From NCBI GenBank assembly GCA_018830105.1, contig JAHJTC010000023.1:62001-126000 (forward strand): a stretch of DNA of 64,000 nucleotides, in the 5' to 3' direction. Below the pieces are notes generated by a model that worked only from the letters and a program-made list of their open reading frames with translations, ran no database searches and was not told the DNA's origin. This DNA comes from Bacteroidota bacterium (lineage in GTDB: Bacteria; Bacteroidota; Bacteroidia; Bacteroidales; F082). This document shows, in pieces, positions 8,229 to 16,743 of this stretch (positions are counted from its first letter, which is position 1; each line of letters starts with the position of its first letter). Position numbers and translations under genes: made by a program.

Positions 8229-10628
8229 TTATTGTTCATTTATAAATTGTGTTGTTCTGAGTTTGAGGTAGGTTATAATCTTTGCTACATCCTCCTCAGA
8301 AACGTTTTGGTCAGGCATTGCAAGTTTGTAGCGCTGTCTCATCGCTTCAATATCAGCTTCATTCATGTGTTCTTCAGGATTCATAATCCATGACTTGAGC
8401 CAATCTTCAGTACGCCGTTTATCAACCATGAGCAGATCAGGTCCATTAAAATCTTCTCCAAATCTGTGACAGGCATTACAGCCATAGTTAAGAAATTCCA
8501 TCTCACCTTCAAGCAGGTTTTTCATTTCAATAGCAGAAGGCTGAAAAGACTGCATTTGCATATCAGTTTGAACACGTTTTGAGTAGGCTAATAGGCGTTC
8601 ATTTTCGGCTGCTTCATTATGTCTCACGCTAAGGTAGCCTTGCAGGCTGCGGCCTTCAGGGCTGTGATAGTTATCTAAAAGCAATGGATACATGCCTGCT
8701 CGCTCGGCTTTAAACGCAAGAGTAGCAGTTTCGCCAGGTCTCCAACGATACATCTGATCATAAGCAGAAATTTCATACACATAATGATCCAGCTTGGTCT
8801 GACCATGATTGGTAATGTGTATTTCAACTTCCTGTCCCTGTTCCAGATTAATATTCCCAGGTTTCATCACACCCTCATTTATCGTAGCAAAAACATGTAC
8901 CTTTTTGCCTTGGGTTTCCATGCGCTCTGAACCAAGCTCTGTATAGTAGGGCGATTTCTCCATGGTGTAGATATTTGTTCCAACAGGATAAGTTTCGATG
9001 GACTCAAAATCATTGACAGAGATAAGGGCTGTGTAGTGAGGCTCGCCCATGGGCAGAGGCATATCATAGATGATTGACATTTTATCGCCTTCAATATCAA
9101 TCAGCTGGTGATTTTGAGGATGCAATGGACCTACCGGATTAAAACGGTCGATAGACAATTTATTCAAAGAAATCAAATATTTTCCATGAGGGTTAATTAC
9201 ATCACCATGCGCTGCAACAAGGTGCCCAACATTGTAGTGAGACGACACAAAGTCGAGCACTTTTAGATTGACATAGTCCCATTTGGTAATTCGCGAATCC
9301 ACATAAATGGATGTATAAACAACACCGGGCTCTTTGTCGTACTGATTATGCAACGGGCCCAACCCTACCTCAACACTGCCGTGTAATGCGGTTTCGAGCG
9401 AAATGACCGGAATTCCAAAATGATCCGTGCTTTCAAAGTTTTTGTCGGCAATAGCTTTGGTAATTTTATCCCAGCTATACACCCAGGCATGGGAGTCGAG
9501 TTTCCCGGCTACAATTATATATTTTCCATCAGGACTAACATCCACGCCATGCGGTGATTTAGGTTCAGGGATAAGGAAAAGTATGTTGTTGGCAACAGCA
9601 ACATCAATAGGAATCACTTTATGACCATTGATAATTTTGTAGTTATTTCTGTTTTTTATCAACTCAGCGGCTTTCTTCCAATTCACAACATGCAGGTAAT
9701 CTACATCGCGCGATGAACATCCGGCCTCAAAAGGCGGGCGGCCACTTTCGATGCCACCATAATACATTTCGGTGCAGAATGAGTTGGTAAACGACCAGCC
9801 ATCACTTACAAGTTTACCCATATCGGTTAAATCTTGAGTATAGGGTGGAAACTCCATGGTGAAAGATTTATCTTCGTCAATTTTTCCTATTTCGTTATCA
9901 AATTTCCAATAGGTTAATCCACCTCGCCAGTACTTTTTAAAGTTACTTTCGGTAAGTGGATAGTATTTACGATCGAGCGGTGCTGGATATTGGGATGCTT
10001 CGCCAATATAATCGGAATTTGGTGTAAAGAAACATCCTCCGTGGTTACTTCTGAAAATGGGATTATTCACTGTTTGTTTCAGTTCCCAGTCTTTTAAAGA
10101 TACCACAAAAACACGTGGATTGGCTTTATCGTTCACAACCGCCCATTTCCCATCATAATTTCCATTTGTTTCCGAGAATCCGGGGTGGTGGGTATCACCC
10201 CAATCGATCACCTGTCCATCTATGTATCCTGATTTTAACACCGCTTCACTTTCCACACTGTAGCCAAAACCATTCACAGGCTGACGCGAAGAAGTTGGGA
10301 CGTATTTTGTCATGCGCATAGAGGGTACGGTATACATAATCATATTACCGGCCTGGCCGCCAGAGTTCAAGGCGATATACTCGTCTTTGAGTTTATCAGG
10401 CGTATACGTTTTGGCTGCTGCAAGCACATCATCGGCGTTTAAGCCTCTGCGTTTTACAACTTCTCCAAATGATTCCTCTCCATAGGGAGCTCCTGTAGCA
10501 CCCGCTTTTTTATCTCCTTTGGTGTCGCAGGCTGTCATCAAAGCCAGGGCAGCAACAACTATAACCGTTAGAAGAAGATCAGGGCTGTATTTAAAACTAT
10601 ATTTTTTCATAACACAATTTTTCTTCAT
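8229..10628 (-). CDS. nosZ: NosZ-like CuZ subunit fused to cytochrome c; CuA ligands lost
   Basis: A 799-residue NosZ homologue that retains the catalytic CuZ half only. The N-terminus has a lipoprotein-like signal (Leu-Met-Thr-Ala-Cys). All seven CuZ histidines can be assigned: His147-His148 (DTHHP), His196 (SNHGG), His360 (SPHGV), His427 (GPLHN), His469 (VGHLV) and His531 (GEPHY). The 148-to-196 and 469-to-531 spacings match canonical NosZ. In the cupredoxin domain (~580-675) a histidine is kept (His615), but residue 650, where the first CuA Cys should lie, is Leu, and the loop reads 'MYPLLLDNYHSPEG' with no cysteine. A cytochrome c domain follows (C717-N-A-C-H721, likely axial Met771). Neighbouring CuA-chain gene starts 14 bases upstream. 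It should catalyse N2O to N2 only with an external electron entry site. Confidence 0.92.
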   Translation of the reverse strand: MKKNCVMKKYSFKYSPDLLLTVIVVAALALMTACDTKGDKKAGATGAPYGEESFGEVVKRRGLNADDVLAAAKTYTPDKLKDEYIALNSGGQAGNMIMYTVPSMRMTKYVPTSSRQPVNGFGYSVESEAVLKSGYIDGQVIDWGDTHHPGFSETNGNYDGKWAVVNDKANPRVFVVSLKDWELKQTVNNPIFRSNHGGCFFTPNSDYIGEASQYPAPLDRKYYPLTESNFKKYWRGGLTYWKFDNEIGKIDEDKSFTMEFPPYTQDLTDMGKLVSDGWSFTNSFCTEMYYGGIESGRPPFEAGCSSRDVDYLHVVNWKKAAELIKNRNNYKIINGHKVIPIDVAVANNILFLIPEPKSPHGVDVSPDGKYIIVAGKLDSHAWVYSWDKITKAIADKNFESTDHFGIPVISLETALHGSVEVGLGPLHNQYDKEPGVVYTSIYVDSRITKWDYVNLKVLDFVSSHYNVGHLVAAHGDVINPHGKYLISLNKLSIDRFNPVGPLHPQNHQLIDIEGDKMSIIYDMPLPMGEPHYTALISVNDFESIETYPVGTNIYTMEKSPYYTELGSERMETQGKKVHVFATINEGVMKPGNINLEQGQEVEIHITNHGQTKLDHYVYEISAYDQMYRWRPGETATLAFKAERAGMYPLLLDNYHSPEGRSLQGYLSVRHNEAAENERLLAYSKRVQTDMQMQSFQPSAIEMKNLLEGEMEFLNYGCNACHRFGEDFNGPDLLMVDKRRTEDWLKSWIMNPEEHMNEADIEAMRQRYKLAMPDQNVSEEDVAKIITYLKLRTTQFINEQ

Positions 10629-10642
10629 TTATAAATAATGGA

Positions 10643-12895
10643 TTACTTGTTGATTTGCTCACTTAACAGCTTTTTAGCTCTCAAGCCAACGTCGGCAGTT
10701 TTAACCTGATACTGCCAGTATTGCTCTGCCCACAGGAATGCATCTTTCCATTTACCTTCGGCTGCATAGCGCTCGTAGTTTGCCTTGGCGGTTTTTGCGA
10801 GTTCCATTTGGTCGAGTGCGTCCACTACCAGGGCTTCAACATAGGGATACTTGGCATAATCATTCTCTTTGAGGAAAGTAACAACGCTATTGATAACATC
10901 TTGTGTTTCGTTGATTACCTGTATTTTGTCCTCGTAGTTTTTCTTGTACTCGGCCAATTGTTCGGCTGTTAAAACTTCTTCCTTCAAATCTTCTTCAGTA
11001 ACTACATATCCCTTAGGGCGTATCAACAAAATACCTTCCATCTCGAGGTGGAGTGCGGAGCAGAATTCTGTGCAATAATAGGGGAAAACACCTGCCCTGT
11101 CGGCCGTAAAGGTGAGTGAGGCTGTTTTTCCGGGCTCAAAACTACCATGAACACCATAAGTAGATACAGTGAATCCATGGGTCTCATCTTCAGCTCTTTC
11201 AAGGTTTGTTAAGTGAAAAGTAACCACATCGCCCTCTTCAACCTCAACAATTTCCGGTGTGATATGCGAGCGGATAAGTGTACCAAAAATATGAACCCTG
11301 TTGCCTTCACGTTCAATCTTTTCTTGTCCGGCAACCGTTTTAAATCTTGAGATTTCTCCTGTTCTGGTATTGGTACCCAAAGGATAACGAATTATTGGCT
11401 TAATAGTGGTACGCAGCACGCTTACCGACCCATAAATATTCGCTTGTGGAATGCTCATCGTATAAATATCCCTCATTTTATCCGATGAAATATCTATTAA
11501 ATGCTGATAACCGGGGCGCGTTGGCCCGGTATTGATGGCATTTTCGTACACACCTTCCTTATTCACAACGGTGAGGTAATTGGAATGGGGCTCGATTGAA
11601 TTTCCCTGCGGCGTCATCAGGTGTCCGGGCTTAAAACTCAGGTCAAGACTTTGTTCAACCGCTAAGGTTTCGTAATTCCAGCGCACAAGCTTCTGATCAT
11701 CATAAACAGAAGCATAAACCACATTGGGCCGATAATCAAAAGCCAGGTCAATTACCTTGCTACCTAAGTTAAGCTCACCGTGCAATACATCTGCCGGGTT
11801 TATTTGTGGAGCTCCAAGGACATTTGAAAAGGAAAATGTTTTTTGAGCAAGTGCATTCTTAACTTTTACAAAATCGAAAACCTGTGCTGTATTCGCTGCG
11901 GTGATAAAGTATTTTCCGGATGGATCAACTTTTACGCTTTTGGCAGCCTGATCTAACGGAATTAATGCAATGGCTCCTGCATTAACGGCTTCCTTAAAGG
12001 GAACAACTGCAAAATCGTTTTCCGTGTACATTTGGAGGTTTTGCGCCTTCAGATAGTCGTACACATAAACATAATTCTGGTTTTGGTAAGATGCCAATCC
12101 AATCAGTAAGCCATTACTTTCCAATTTTCCTGCGTCGAAAAAATCGAGCACAAAAGGAGGAAGTTCAAGGGTAAAAGACGCTTCCTTAATCATACGCCCA
12201 ATATGATGCCCTGAGCCAGCAGCTTCATCGGTGTCCTCAAATTTCCAGGCTGTGATTCCGGATTTGAATTTGGTTTCATAATCAGCTATAACATTGGCTT
12301 CGCGATGATCCCATGGCGTTGGAAACTCACTGGTTTGAAAAACGAATTCTGTTCCCTGCGAAACAGCAACGCCGGGAAATGCGTTTATAAACAGTGGATG
12401 CATCAAAACTTGCTTTGTTTCAAAATCATCCAGACCTAACAAGGCGATTCTGGAATTGGCGCCATCAGAATAAAACAGGTATTTCCCATCGTACTTTCCG
12501 CCTGTTTCGCTAAGTGCAGGAAATCGCATATCACCATACTTAAGCAAGGTGTTGTCCAGCGATCCTTTTTTCAGCATCAGGGTGCTTTCGTCATCAAAGC
12601 CATAGCCCTGCCAGGGTTCAGGCGAGAAAACACCTACATACTTATAGATACGCATCGATGGCAATCCATAAACGATCATCGTTCCTGAATTGCCCGAACC
12701 TACAAAGGCAAAATACTCATCTCTGCCCCCGCGTGGCATAAAAGTTTTGGCGGCAGCCAGCACATCCTCGTCATTCAAACCGCGGTTTTTCTTAACGTCA
12801 GACAGTGTTTGCTGCGCCATTGCATCCGACATCACCACACACGTCAATAACAGACTTATCAAAGCAACTGTTAAAGCTTTAAAAAAATGCTTCAT
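10643..12895 (-). CDS. nosZ: NosZ-like CuA subunit with degenerate CuZ propeller
   Basis: A 750-residue NosZ homologue retaining only the electron-entry half. It has a Sec-type signal peptide (1-28, no twin Arg, as in clade II). The seven-bladed propeller is full length, but six CuZ histidines are replaced: the His-His pair is Arg124-Phe125 (GDMRFP), the next is Phe173, and those equivalent to partner residues 360, 427 and 531 are also lost. Only His425 (KPGHL) remains. The C-terminal cupredoxin domain has an intact CuA site: His573 (THGF), Cys608, Cys612, His616 and Met619, spaced 35, 4, 4 and 3 as in canonical NosZ. A helical tail of ~110 residues follows. It is the first gene of the operon. 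The intact frame and exact ligand spacing argue against decay. Confidence 0.92.
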   Translation of the reverse strand: MKHFFKALTVALISLLLTCVVMSDAMAQQTLSDVKKNRGLNDEDVLAAAKTFMPRGGRDEYFAFVGSGNSGTMIVYGLPSMRIYKYVGVFSPEPWQGYGFDDESTLMLKKGSLDNTLLKYGDMRFPALSETGGKYDGKYLFYSDGANSRIALLGLDDFETKQVLMHPLFINAFPGVAVSQGTEFVFQTSEFPTPWDHREANVIADYETKFKSGITAWKFEDTDEAAGSGHHIGRMIKEASFTLELPPFVLDFFDAGKLESNGLLIGLASYQNQNYVYVYDYLKAQNLQMYTENDFAVVPFKEAVNAGAIALIPLDQAAKSVKVDPSGKYFITAANTAQVFDFVKVKNALAQKTFSFSNVLGAPQINPADVLHGELNLGSKVIDLAFDYRPNVVYASVYDDQKLVRWNYETLAVEQSLDLSFKPGHLMTPQGNSIEPHSNYLTVVNKEGVYENAINTGPTRPGYQHLIDISSDKMRDIYTMSIPQANIYGSVSVLRTTIKPIIRYPLGTNTRTGEISRFKTVAGQEKIEREGNRVHIFGTLIRSHITPEIVEVEEGDVVTFHLTNLERAEDETHGFTVSTYGVHGSFEPGKTASLTFTADRAGVFPYYCTEFCSALHLEMEGILLIRPKGYVVTEEDLKEEVLTAEQLAEYKKNYEDKIQVINETQDVINSVVTFLKENDYAKYPYVEALVVDALDQMELAKTAKANYERYAAEGKWKDAFLWAEQYWQYQVKTADVGLRAKKLLSEQINK

Positions 12896-12988
12896 GATTT
12901 TGGTTTTTGATTTAACTGGTTTATTAATTCGTTTATTGATGGGAAACTTTTTGCTGCATCAGCCAAAATATATCCCTTTTTGCACAAA

Positions 12989-12996
12989 CAAATTTA
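12989..12996 (-). promoter_or_regulatory. Candidate -7 element of the nos operon promoter
   Basis: Read on the minus strand the bases are TAAATTTG, a perfect TAnnTTTG match, ~94 bases before the nosZ (CuA-chain) start. No TTG/-33 element sits at the usual distance, as expected for an activator-dependent promoter. A near-palindrome (13060-13071) lies ~64 bases upstream of it. Confidence 0.4.
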
Positions 12997-13059
12997 GACT
13001 GCTTAACCTGCCTAAAAAAATGAAAGTTGTTCTATATCATGAATACGAACATTTTTCCC

Positions 13060-13188
13060 TGTTTTGAAACAAAGAAAAAGCCTTGACATCAATGCCTTAT
13101 TCGGAATTTCAATACCTATTTTCGTTATTTATTTTACTTATCTTCAATGTTTTAAATAAATCATTTTAATAAGTAATGTTTTAAAACA
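13060..13188. promoter_or_regulatory. Palindromic TGTTTTnAAACA-type operator candidates between nos operon and AraC gene
   Basis: In the 426-base divergent intergenic region I see TGTTTTGAAACA (13060-13071), a perfect palindrome TGTTTTAAAACA (13177-13188), and an 11-base direct repeat AATGTTTTAAA at 13146-13156 and 13175-13185. A further inverted repeat, TTGACATCAA, is at 13083-13092. These are plausible binding sites for the divergently encoded AraC-type protein or for a Crp/Fnr-family regulator. The binding protein is not known. Confidence 0.45.
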
Positions 13189-13200
13189 GGAATTTAATAC

Positions 13201-13208
13201 TATATTTG
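13201..13208 (+). promoter_or_regulatory. Candidate -7 element of the AraC-family regulator promoter
   Basis: TATATTTG matches TAnnTTTG exactly, ~114 bases before the regulator start. The -33 region overlaps the perfect palindrome at 13177-13188, so a factor bound there would be expected to control this promoter (possible autoregulation). Confidence 0.5.
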
Positions 13209-13321
13209 TTGTGTTTTAGGAAAGAAGGAAACCAAGAAACAAAATACGTGAACCAGGGACTGTTTTTATAAGGCAAAATTGCTAACCATAAAAACAATAT
13301 CCTCATAGCTGCTCAAGAAAA

Positions 13322-14545
13322 ATGGAGGTATTAAATCATTCATTGTGGTTGATGTTAGGTTATCAGTCTCTGGGATTTTTTTTCTATTCCTTATACCTCT
13401 ATTTTCAGGACAAAAGTGCGTCACGTCTGCTTTTTGGATTTTTTATGCTTTCATTTGGTATTGCAAGCTTTCTGGTTCATATTCACCTTTTTAAGCACAG
13501 CGCAACACTTTTTGTACTTTTTCCGTTGGCATTTTGCTTTGGATTAACCCTGATCCCATTATTTTATTTACACCACAAATCCTTACTTAGCAAGGACTTT
13601 CAGCTCAAAAGCATAGATCTTAAGCATTTTGTGCCTTTCATTGTCATGCTCTTGCTTTTGACTCCTTTTTGGGTATTGATAACAACGAATCATGCAGAAT
13701 ACCTGGATTCAGTTTATGGACTGTTTCTTTTAAAAGGCATGCCCGGCCGGCAAACATGGCTAATTGAAATCATCGTTAAATCTGCCATCGTACTTCAACT
13801 TTCTATTTACCTGTATTATGGTATAAAACTTCATGTTAATTTCCGCACACAAATACGCACTGAACTCTGCAATGATTTGCGAGTCTATATTAGTGGCATT
13901 CAGATTTTTGCCCTAAGTTTCATTATTCTGATGGCGTTATTGCTAAGTCATCGCTTTATGCATGTATCCGGAGACAGTCTGAGCAGTACGCTTTTCATTT
14001 CATCCCTCTTAGTTCTCAATATCGGATTGTCCTATTTTGGTATTCGTTTCGATGACAATTATCTATATGATTGTTACACCAATACTTTACCTTCAATACA
14101 ATCAGAAGAGCATTCAGTGAAAAAGAAAAAAAATGAACCGGATACCGAAAACAAAAAATATAAAGCCTCCTGTTTGTGCAAAGATTTAAAAGAAGAGCTG
14201 TTAGCCGGTTTATTGCTGCTGATGAAAGAAAAAGAACCTTTCGTCAATTCAAAAATACGCATTGATGATGTGGCTGACATGATGGGAACAAACACGAAAT
14301 ATTTATCGCAATTAATTAACGAGCATTTTGGCAAAAATTTCCATGCCTTTCTGAACGACTATCGCTGCGCCAAAGTAATTGAGTTATTCCATGATCCGGC
14401 TTACGATGACTACAGCATTGAAGGAATTGCTGAAACTTGTGGCTTTAATTCGCGCTCAACTTTTGTAACTTCGTTTAAAAGATTTAGTGGTAAACTCCCC
14501 TCTGTTTACCGCAGTGCAATCAATGGAAAAGTAAATAAAAAGTAG
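13322..14545 (+). CDS. Membrane-bound AraC-family transcriptional regulator
   Basis: A 407-residue protein. The N-terminal ~245 residues form about seven hydrophobic segments. A charged linker with a Lys run follows (~260-280). The C-terminal ~110 residues are an AraC/XylS DNA-binding domain with two helix-turn-helices ('VADMMGTNTKYLSQLINEHF' and 'GIAETCGFNSRSTFVTSFKR'). This 7TM-plus-AraC layout is common in Bacteroidota. It is transcribed away from the nos operon from a shared regulatory region, so it is the obvious candidate regulator of N2O reduction, possibly sensing a signal at the membrane. The regulatory link is inferred from orientation. Confidence 0.88.
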   Translation: MEVLNHSLWLMLGYQSLGFFFYSLYLYFQDKSASRLLFGFFMLSFGIASFLVHIHLFKHSATLFVLFPLAFCFGLTLIPLFYLHHKSLLSKDFQLKSIDLKHFVPFIVMLLLLTPFWVLITTNHAEYLDSVYGLFLLKGMPGRQTWLIEIIVKSAIVLQLSIYLYYGIKLHVNFRTQIRTELCNDLRVYISGIQIFALSFIILMALLLSHRFMHVSGDSLSSTLFISSLLVLNIGLSYFGIRFDDNYLYDCYTNTLPSIQSEEHSVKKKKNEPDTENKKYKASCLCKDLKEELLAGLLLLMKEKEPFVNSKIRIDDVADMMGTNTKYLSQLINEHFGKNFHAFLNDYRCAKVIELFHDPAYDDYSIEGIAETCGFNSRSTFVTSFKRFSGKLPSVYRSAINGKVNKK

Positions 14546-14644
14546 AAGTTCCTGGTTGGACAAATCAGCGTCTGCCTATAAAGTCCAGTGGCTGATTCAT
14601 GTATTTAAAAAGACTATTCTTGATGAAAGGTAAACCCAGCTAAT

Positions 14645-15448
14645 TTACCAGCTGCCGCCGGCTCCGCCACCTCCAAAACTCCCACCACCAAAGCCGCCAA
14701 ATCCGCCGCCACCAAAACCACCGGAGCTTCCGGAGAAATTATTCCAGCTGCCAGAATGCGAACGACCGGCCTGACTGGCAAGCAAAATAGCAGTCCAGAA
14801 AGGCAATCTGCTCTTGCTGCTACCTATCTGATTTGAGGATCTGCTGGCACGCATTATAAAAAACACTATAAACAACACCAACAAAGGAATAAACCAGGCT
14901 GCAAGTGGCTCGTTATCATATTGTTCAGCAGTGAATTCGCCGGACACCAAACCAATAATGGCATCGGTTCCACGCCATAATCCTTCTATATAATTATCAT
15001 TCTTAAAATAAGGAATCATATCCTTTTCTACAATGCGCTTAGCTAATGCATCAGGAACAGACCCCTCGAGGCCATAACCGGTAGCAATATAGGCCTTGCC
15101 CCTTTCGCGCTCAGTTTTAGGCTTCACCAAAATTACGGCACCATTGTTATGCTTTTGCTGACCAACACCCCATTTCTCGCCTATCCTAAAGGCAAAATCT
15201 GCAACATCATAGCCCGCCAAATCACTCACCAAAACCACCAATAACTGTGTGGATGTGGTGTCGTTATAGTTTACAAGCTTGCGCTCTAACTGTTCCAGTT
15301 CATTGGCAGATAAAACATTGGCAAAATCGTTGACAAGACGGGGAGGATTTGGCTGATCAGGAATCTGGGCAAATAATAAAGCATTCCAGAAGATCAGTAA
15401 AACTAAAAAAAGTAAAGGATTCGGGTTTGATTTAAGTTTTTTCATCAT
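14645..15448 (-). CDS. TPM-domain (YgcG-like) secreted/membrane protein
   Basis: A 267-residue protein with a signal peptide (1-27), a TPM_phosphatase domain (~35-165, 'LVNDFANVLSANELEQLERK' near its start), one TM helix (~185-202, 'WFIPLLVLFIVFFIM') and a Gly-rich C-terminus ('GGFGGGGFGGFGGG', ending Gly-Gly-Ser-Trp). This is the standard architecture of the family linked to LemA and, in other bacteria, to membrane-protein maintenance. The start overlaps the stop of the upstream TPM gene by 4 bases. It is the last gene of a three-gene operon with lemA. Confidence 0.9.
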   Translation of the reverse strand: MMKKLKSNPNPLLFLVLLIFWNALLFAQIPDQPNPPRLVNDFANVLSANELEQLERKLVNYNDTTSTQLLVVLVSDLAGYDVADFAFRIGEKWGVGQQKHNNGAVILVKPKTERERGKAYIATGYGLEGSVPDALAKRIVEKDMIPYFKNDNYIEGLWRGTDAIIGLVSGEFTAEQYDNEPLAAWFIPLLVLFIVFFIMRASRSSNQIGSSKSRLPFWTAILLASQAGRSHSGSWNNFSGSSGGFGGGGFGGFGGGSFGGGGAGGSW

Positions 15449-15882
15449 CCAAAAGATATTTCATCACTCAATTCGTTGATGTCATCGCTGTGATATGGAA
15501 AATGCTTTTTAAGCTTCAAACCGGCCCGTTCAATGCCCTTTTCCAACCCTACAACAAAATCTCCTTTTTTAAAGTGTGTTTCCATGATTGATTTAACCTC
15601 TTGCCAGAAATGTTCCTCAACAACTAAATTGATACCGCTATCGCCTACGATGGCAAATTTTCTGTCTTTAATCGCCAGATAAATCAGTACGCCATTGTGC
15701 TGTTCCGTTTGGTTCATTCGCATTTCATCAAATAAATACGACGCATGATCGAGCACATCTTCTTTGCAATGATTTTCGATATGCACCCTAATCTCTCCCG
15801 AGGTATCCAACTCAGCTTTTAGAACAGCTGATTTGATGCGGTCTTTTTCTTCCTGTGTGAAAAATGATTGTGCATTAGGCAT
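15445..15882 (-). CDS. TPM-domain protein, short soluble form
   Basis: A 145-residue protein without signal peptide or TM segment. It is a second TPM_phosphatase-type domain ('TSGEIRVHIENHC' at the N-terminal strand, 'MNQTEQHNGVLIYLAIKDRK' in the core). It lies between lemA (24 bases away) and the membrane TPM protein, with which it overlaps by 4 bases. The lemA-TPM-TPM arrangement is common in Bacteroidota. Its biochemical role is unknown. Confidence 0.88.
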   Translation of the reverse strand: MPNAQSFFTQEEKDRIKSAVLKAELDTSGEIRVHIENHCKEDVLDHASYLFDEMRMNQTEQHNGVLIYLAIKDRKFAIVGDSGINLVVEEHFWQEVKSIMETHFKKGDFVVGLEKGIERAGLKLKKHFPYHSDDINELSDEISFG

Positions 15883-15906
15883 AGTATCTTTTATTTATAC
15901 ATATTG

Positions 15907-16497
15907 CTAAAACTCAACCTGCGGAACCTGTTCTGCCCCCTCTGCCGCTTCAAAATAAGGCTTTTCTTCAAAGCCATACATGCCCGCAAGCATGGTTTGC
16001 GGAAACGATTTAATGTAGGTGTTGTAGGTTCGCGTGGTCTCATTAAATTTCATACGCTCAACAGTAATTCTGTTTTCGGTGCCCTCAAGTTGGGCCTGAA
16101 GCTCCAAAAAATTCTGATTGGATTTTAATTCCGGATAGCGCTCAACCACAACCATCAAACGCGAAAGCGCGCCCGAAAGACCTTCTTGTGCTTTCTGAAA
16201 AGCCTGCAGATTGGCCTCGGTCAGATTGTCAGCATTAACATTTACAGAGGTGGCTTTGGCCCGGGCTTCTACAACTCCGGTAAGCACTTCCTGCTCCTGT
16301 GTGGCAAATCCTTTTACCGTATTCACCAAATTGGGAATAAGGTCGGCACGACGCTGATACACATTTTCGACCTGCGCCCATTGGGCATCAACTTGTTCGC
16401 TATTCATTACCATCGTGTTATAGGTGTTTTTAAAAAAGCTATAAAACACAATAACAACCAAAACGATGATGCCAATAATAATTAAGGTTTTCTTCAT
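15907..16497 (-). CDS. lemA: LemA family protein
   Basis: A 196-residue protein with an N-terminal TM anchor (4-22) and the long helical LemA domain: 'MVMNSEQVDAQWAQVENVYQ', then 'RRADLIPNLVNTVKGFA', 'RYPELKSNQNFLELQAQLEG' and 'NRITVERMKFNETTRTYN'. These are the signature helices of the family and the length is typical. It is the first gene of an operon with two TPM-domain genes. LemA function is poorly defined, with proposed roles in envelope-stress proteolysis. Confidence 0.95.
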   Translation of the reverse strand: MKKTLIIIGIIVLVVIVFYSFFKNTYNTMVMNSEQVDAQWAQVENVYQRRADLIPNLVNTVKGFATQEQEVLTGVVEARAKATSVNVNADNLTEANLQAFQKAQEGLSGALSRLMVVVERYPELKSNQNFLELQAQLEGTENRITVERMKFNETTRTYNTYIKSFPQTMLAGMYGFEEKPYFEAAEGAEQVPQVEF

Positions 16498-16699
16498 GAT
16501 GTTTAAAAATAAGGTTGTTTAAGGGTCAAATTTCGTAAAATTTACTGCAACACAACACAATTAAACTCGATTTTTTAATCAAACGGTTCAACAAACATCT
16601 TATATACCTCATCTACTGATATTTAAAAATATTTAATATTATCAGCATGAAAGCCTTTAGCTCCAAAATTTTCGCAACCCAGATACCCAACAATTTTTG

Positions 16700-16707
16700 T
16701 AATTTTG
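16700..16707 (+). promoter_or_regulatory. Promoter -7 element of lpdA
   Basis: TAATTTTG, a perfect TAnnTTTG match, 37 bases before the lpdA start. Confidence 0.6.
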
Positions 16708-16743
16708 CATTCAGAAACAATCTAAATAATAAAATCTCAGCAA

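Noticed and set aside
10643-12895. The CuA-chain NosZ as a decaying pseudogene
   Set aside because: The frame is intact over 750 codons, the CuA ligands keep exact canonical spacing, and the gene leads the operon. Random decay would not spare one metal site and erase the other in a pattern opposite to the neighbour.
13083-13092. TTGACATCAA as an Fnr site
   Set aside because: The half-site spacing (2 bases between TTGA and TCAA) does not fit the Fnr consensus TTGAT-N4-ATCAA. Kept only as an unexplained dyad.
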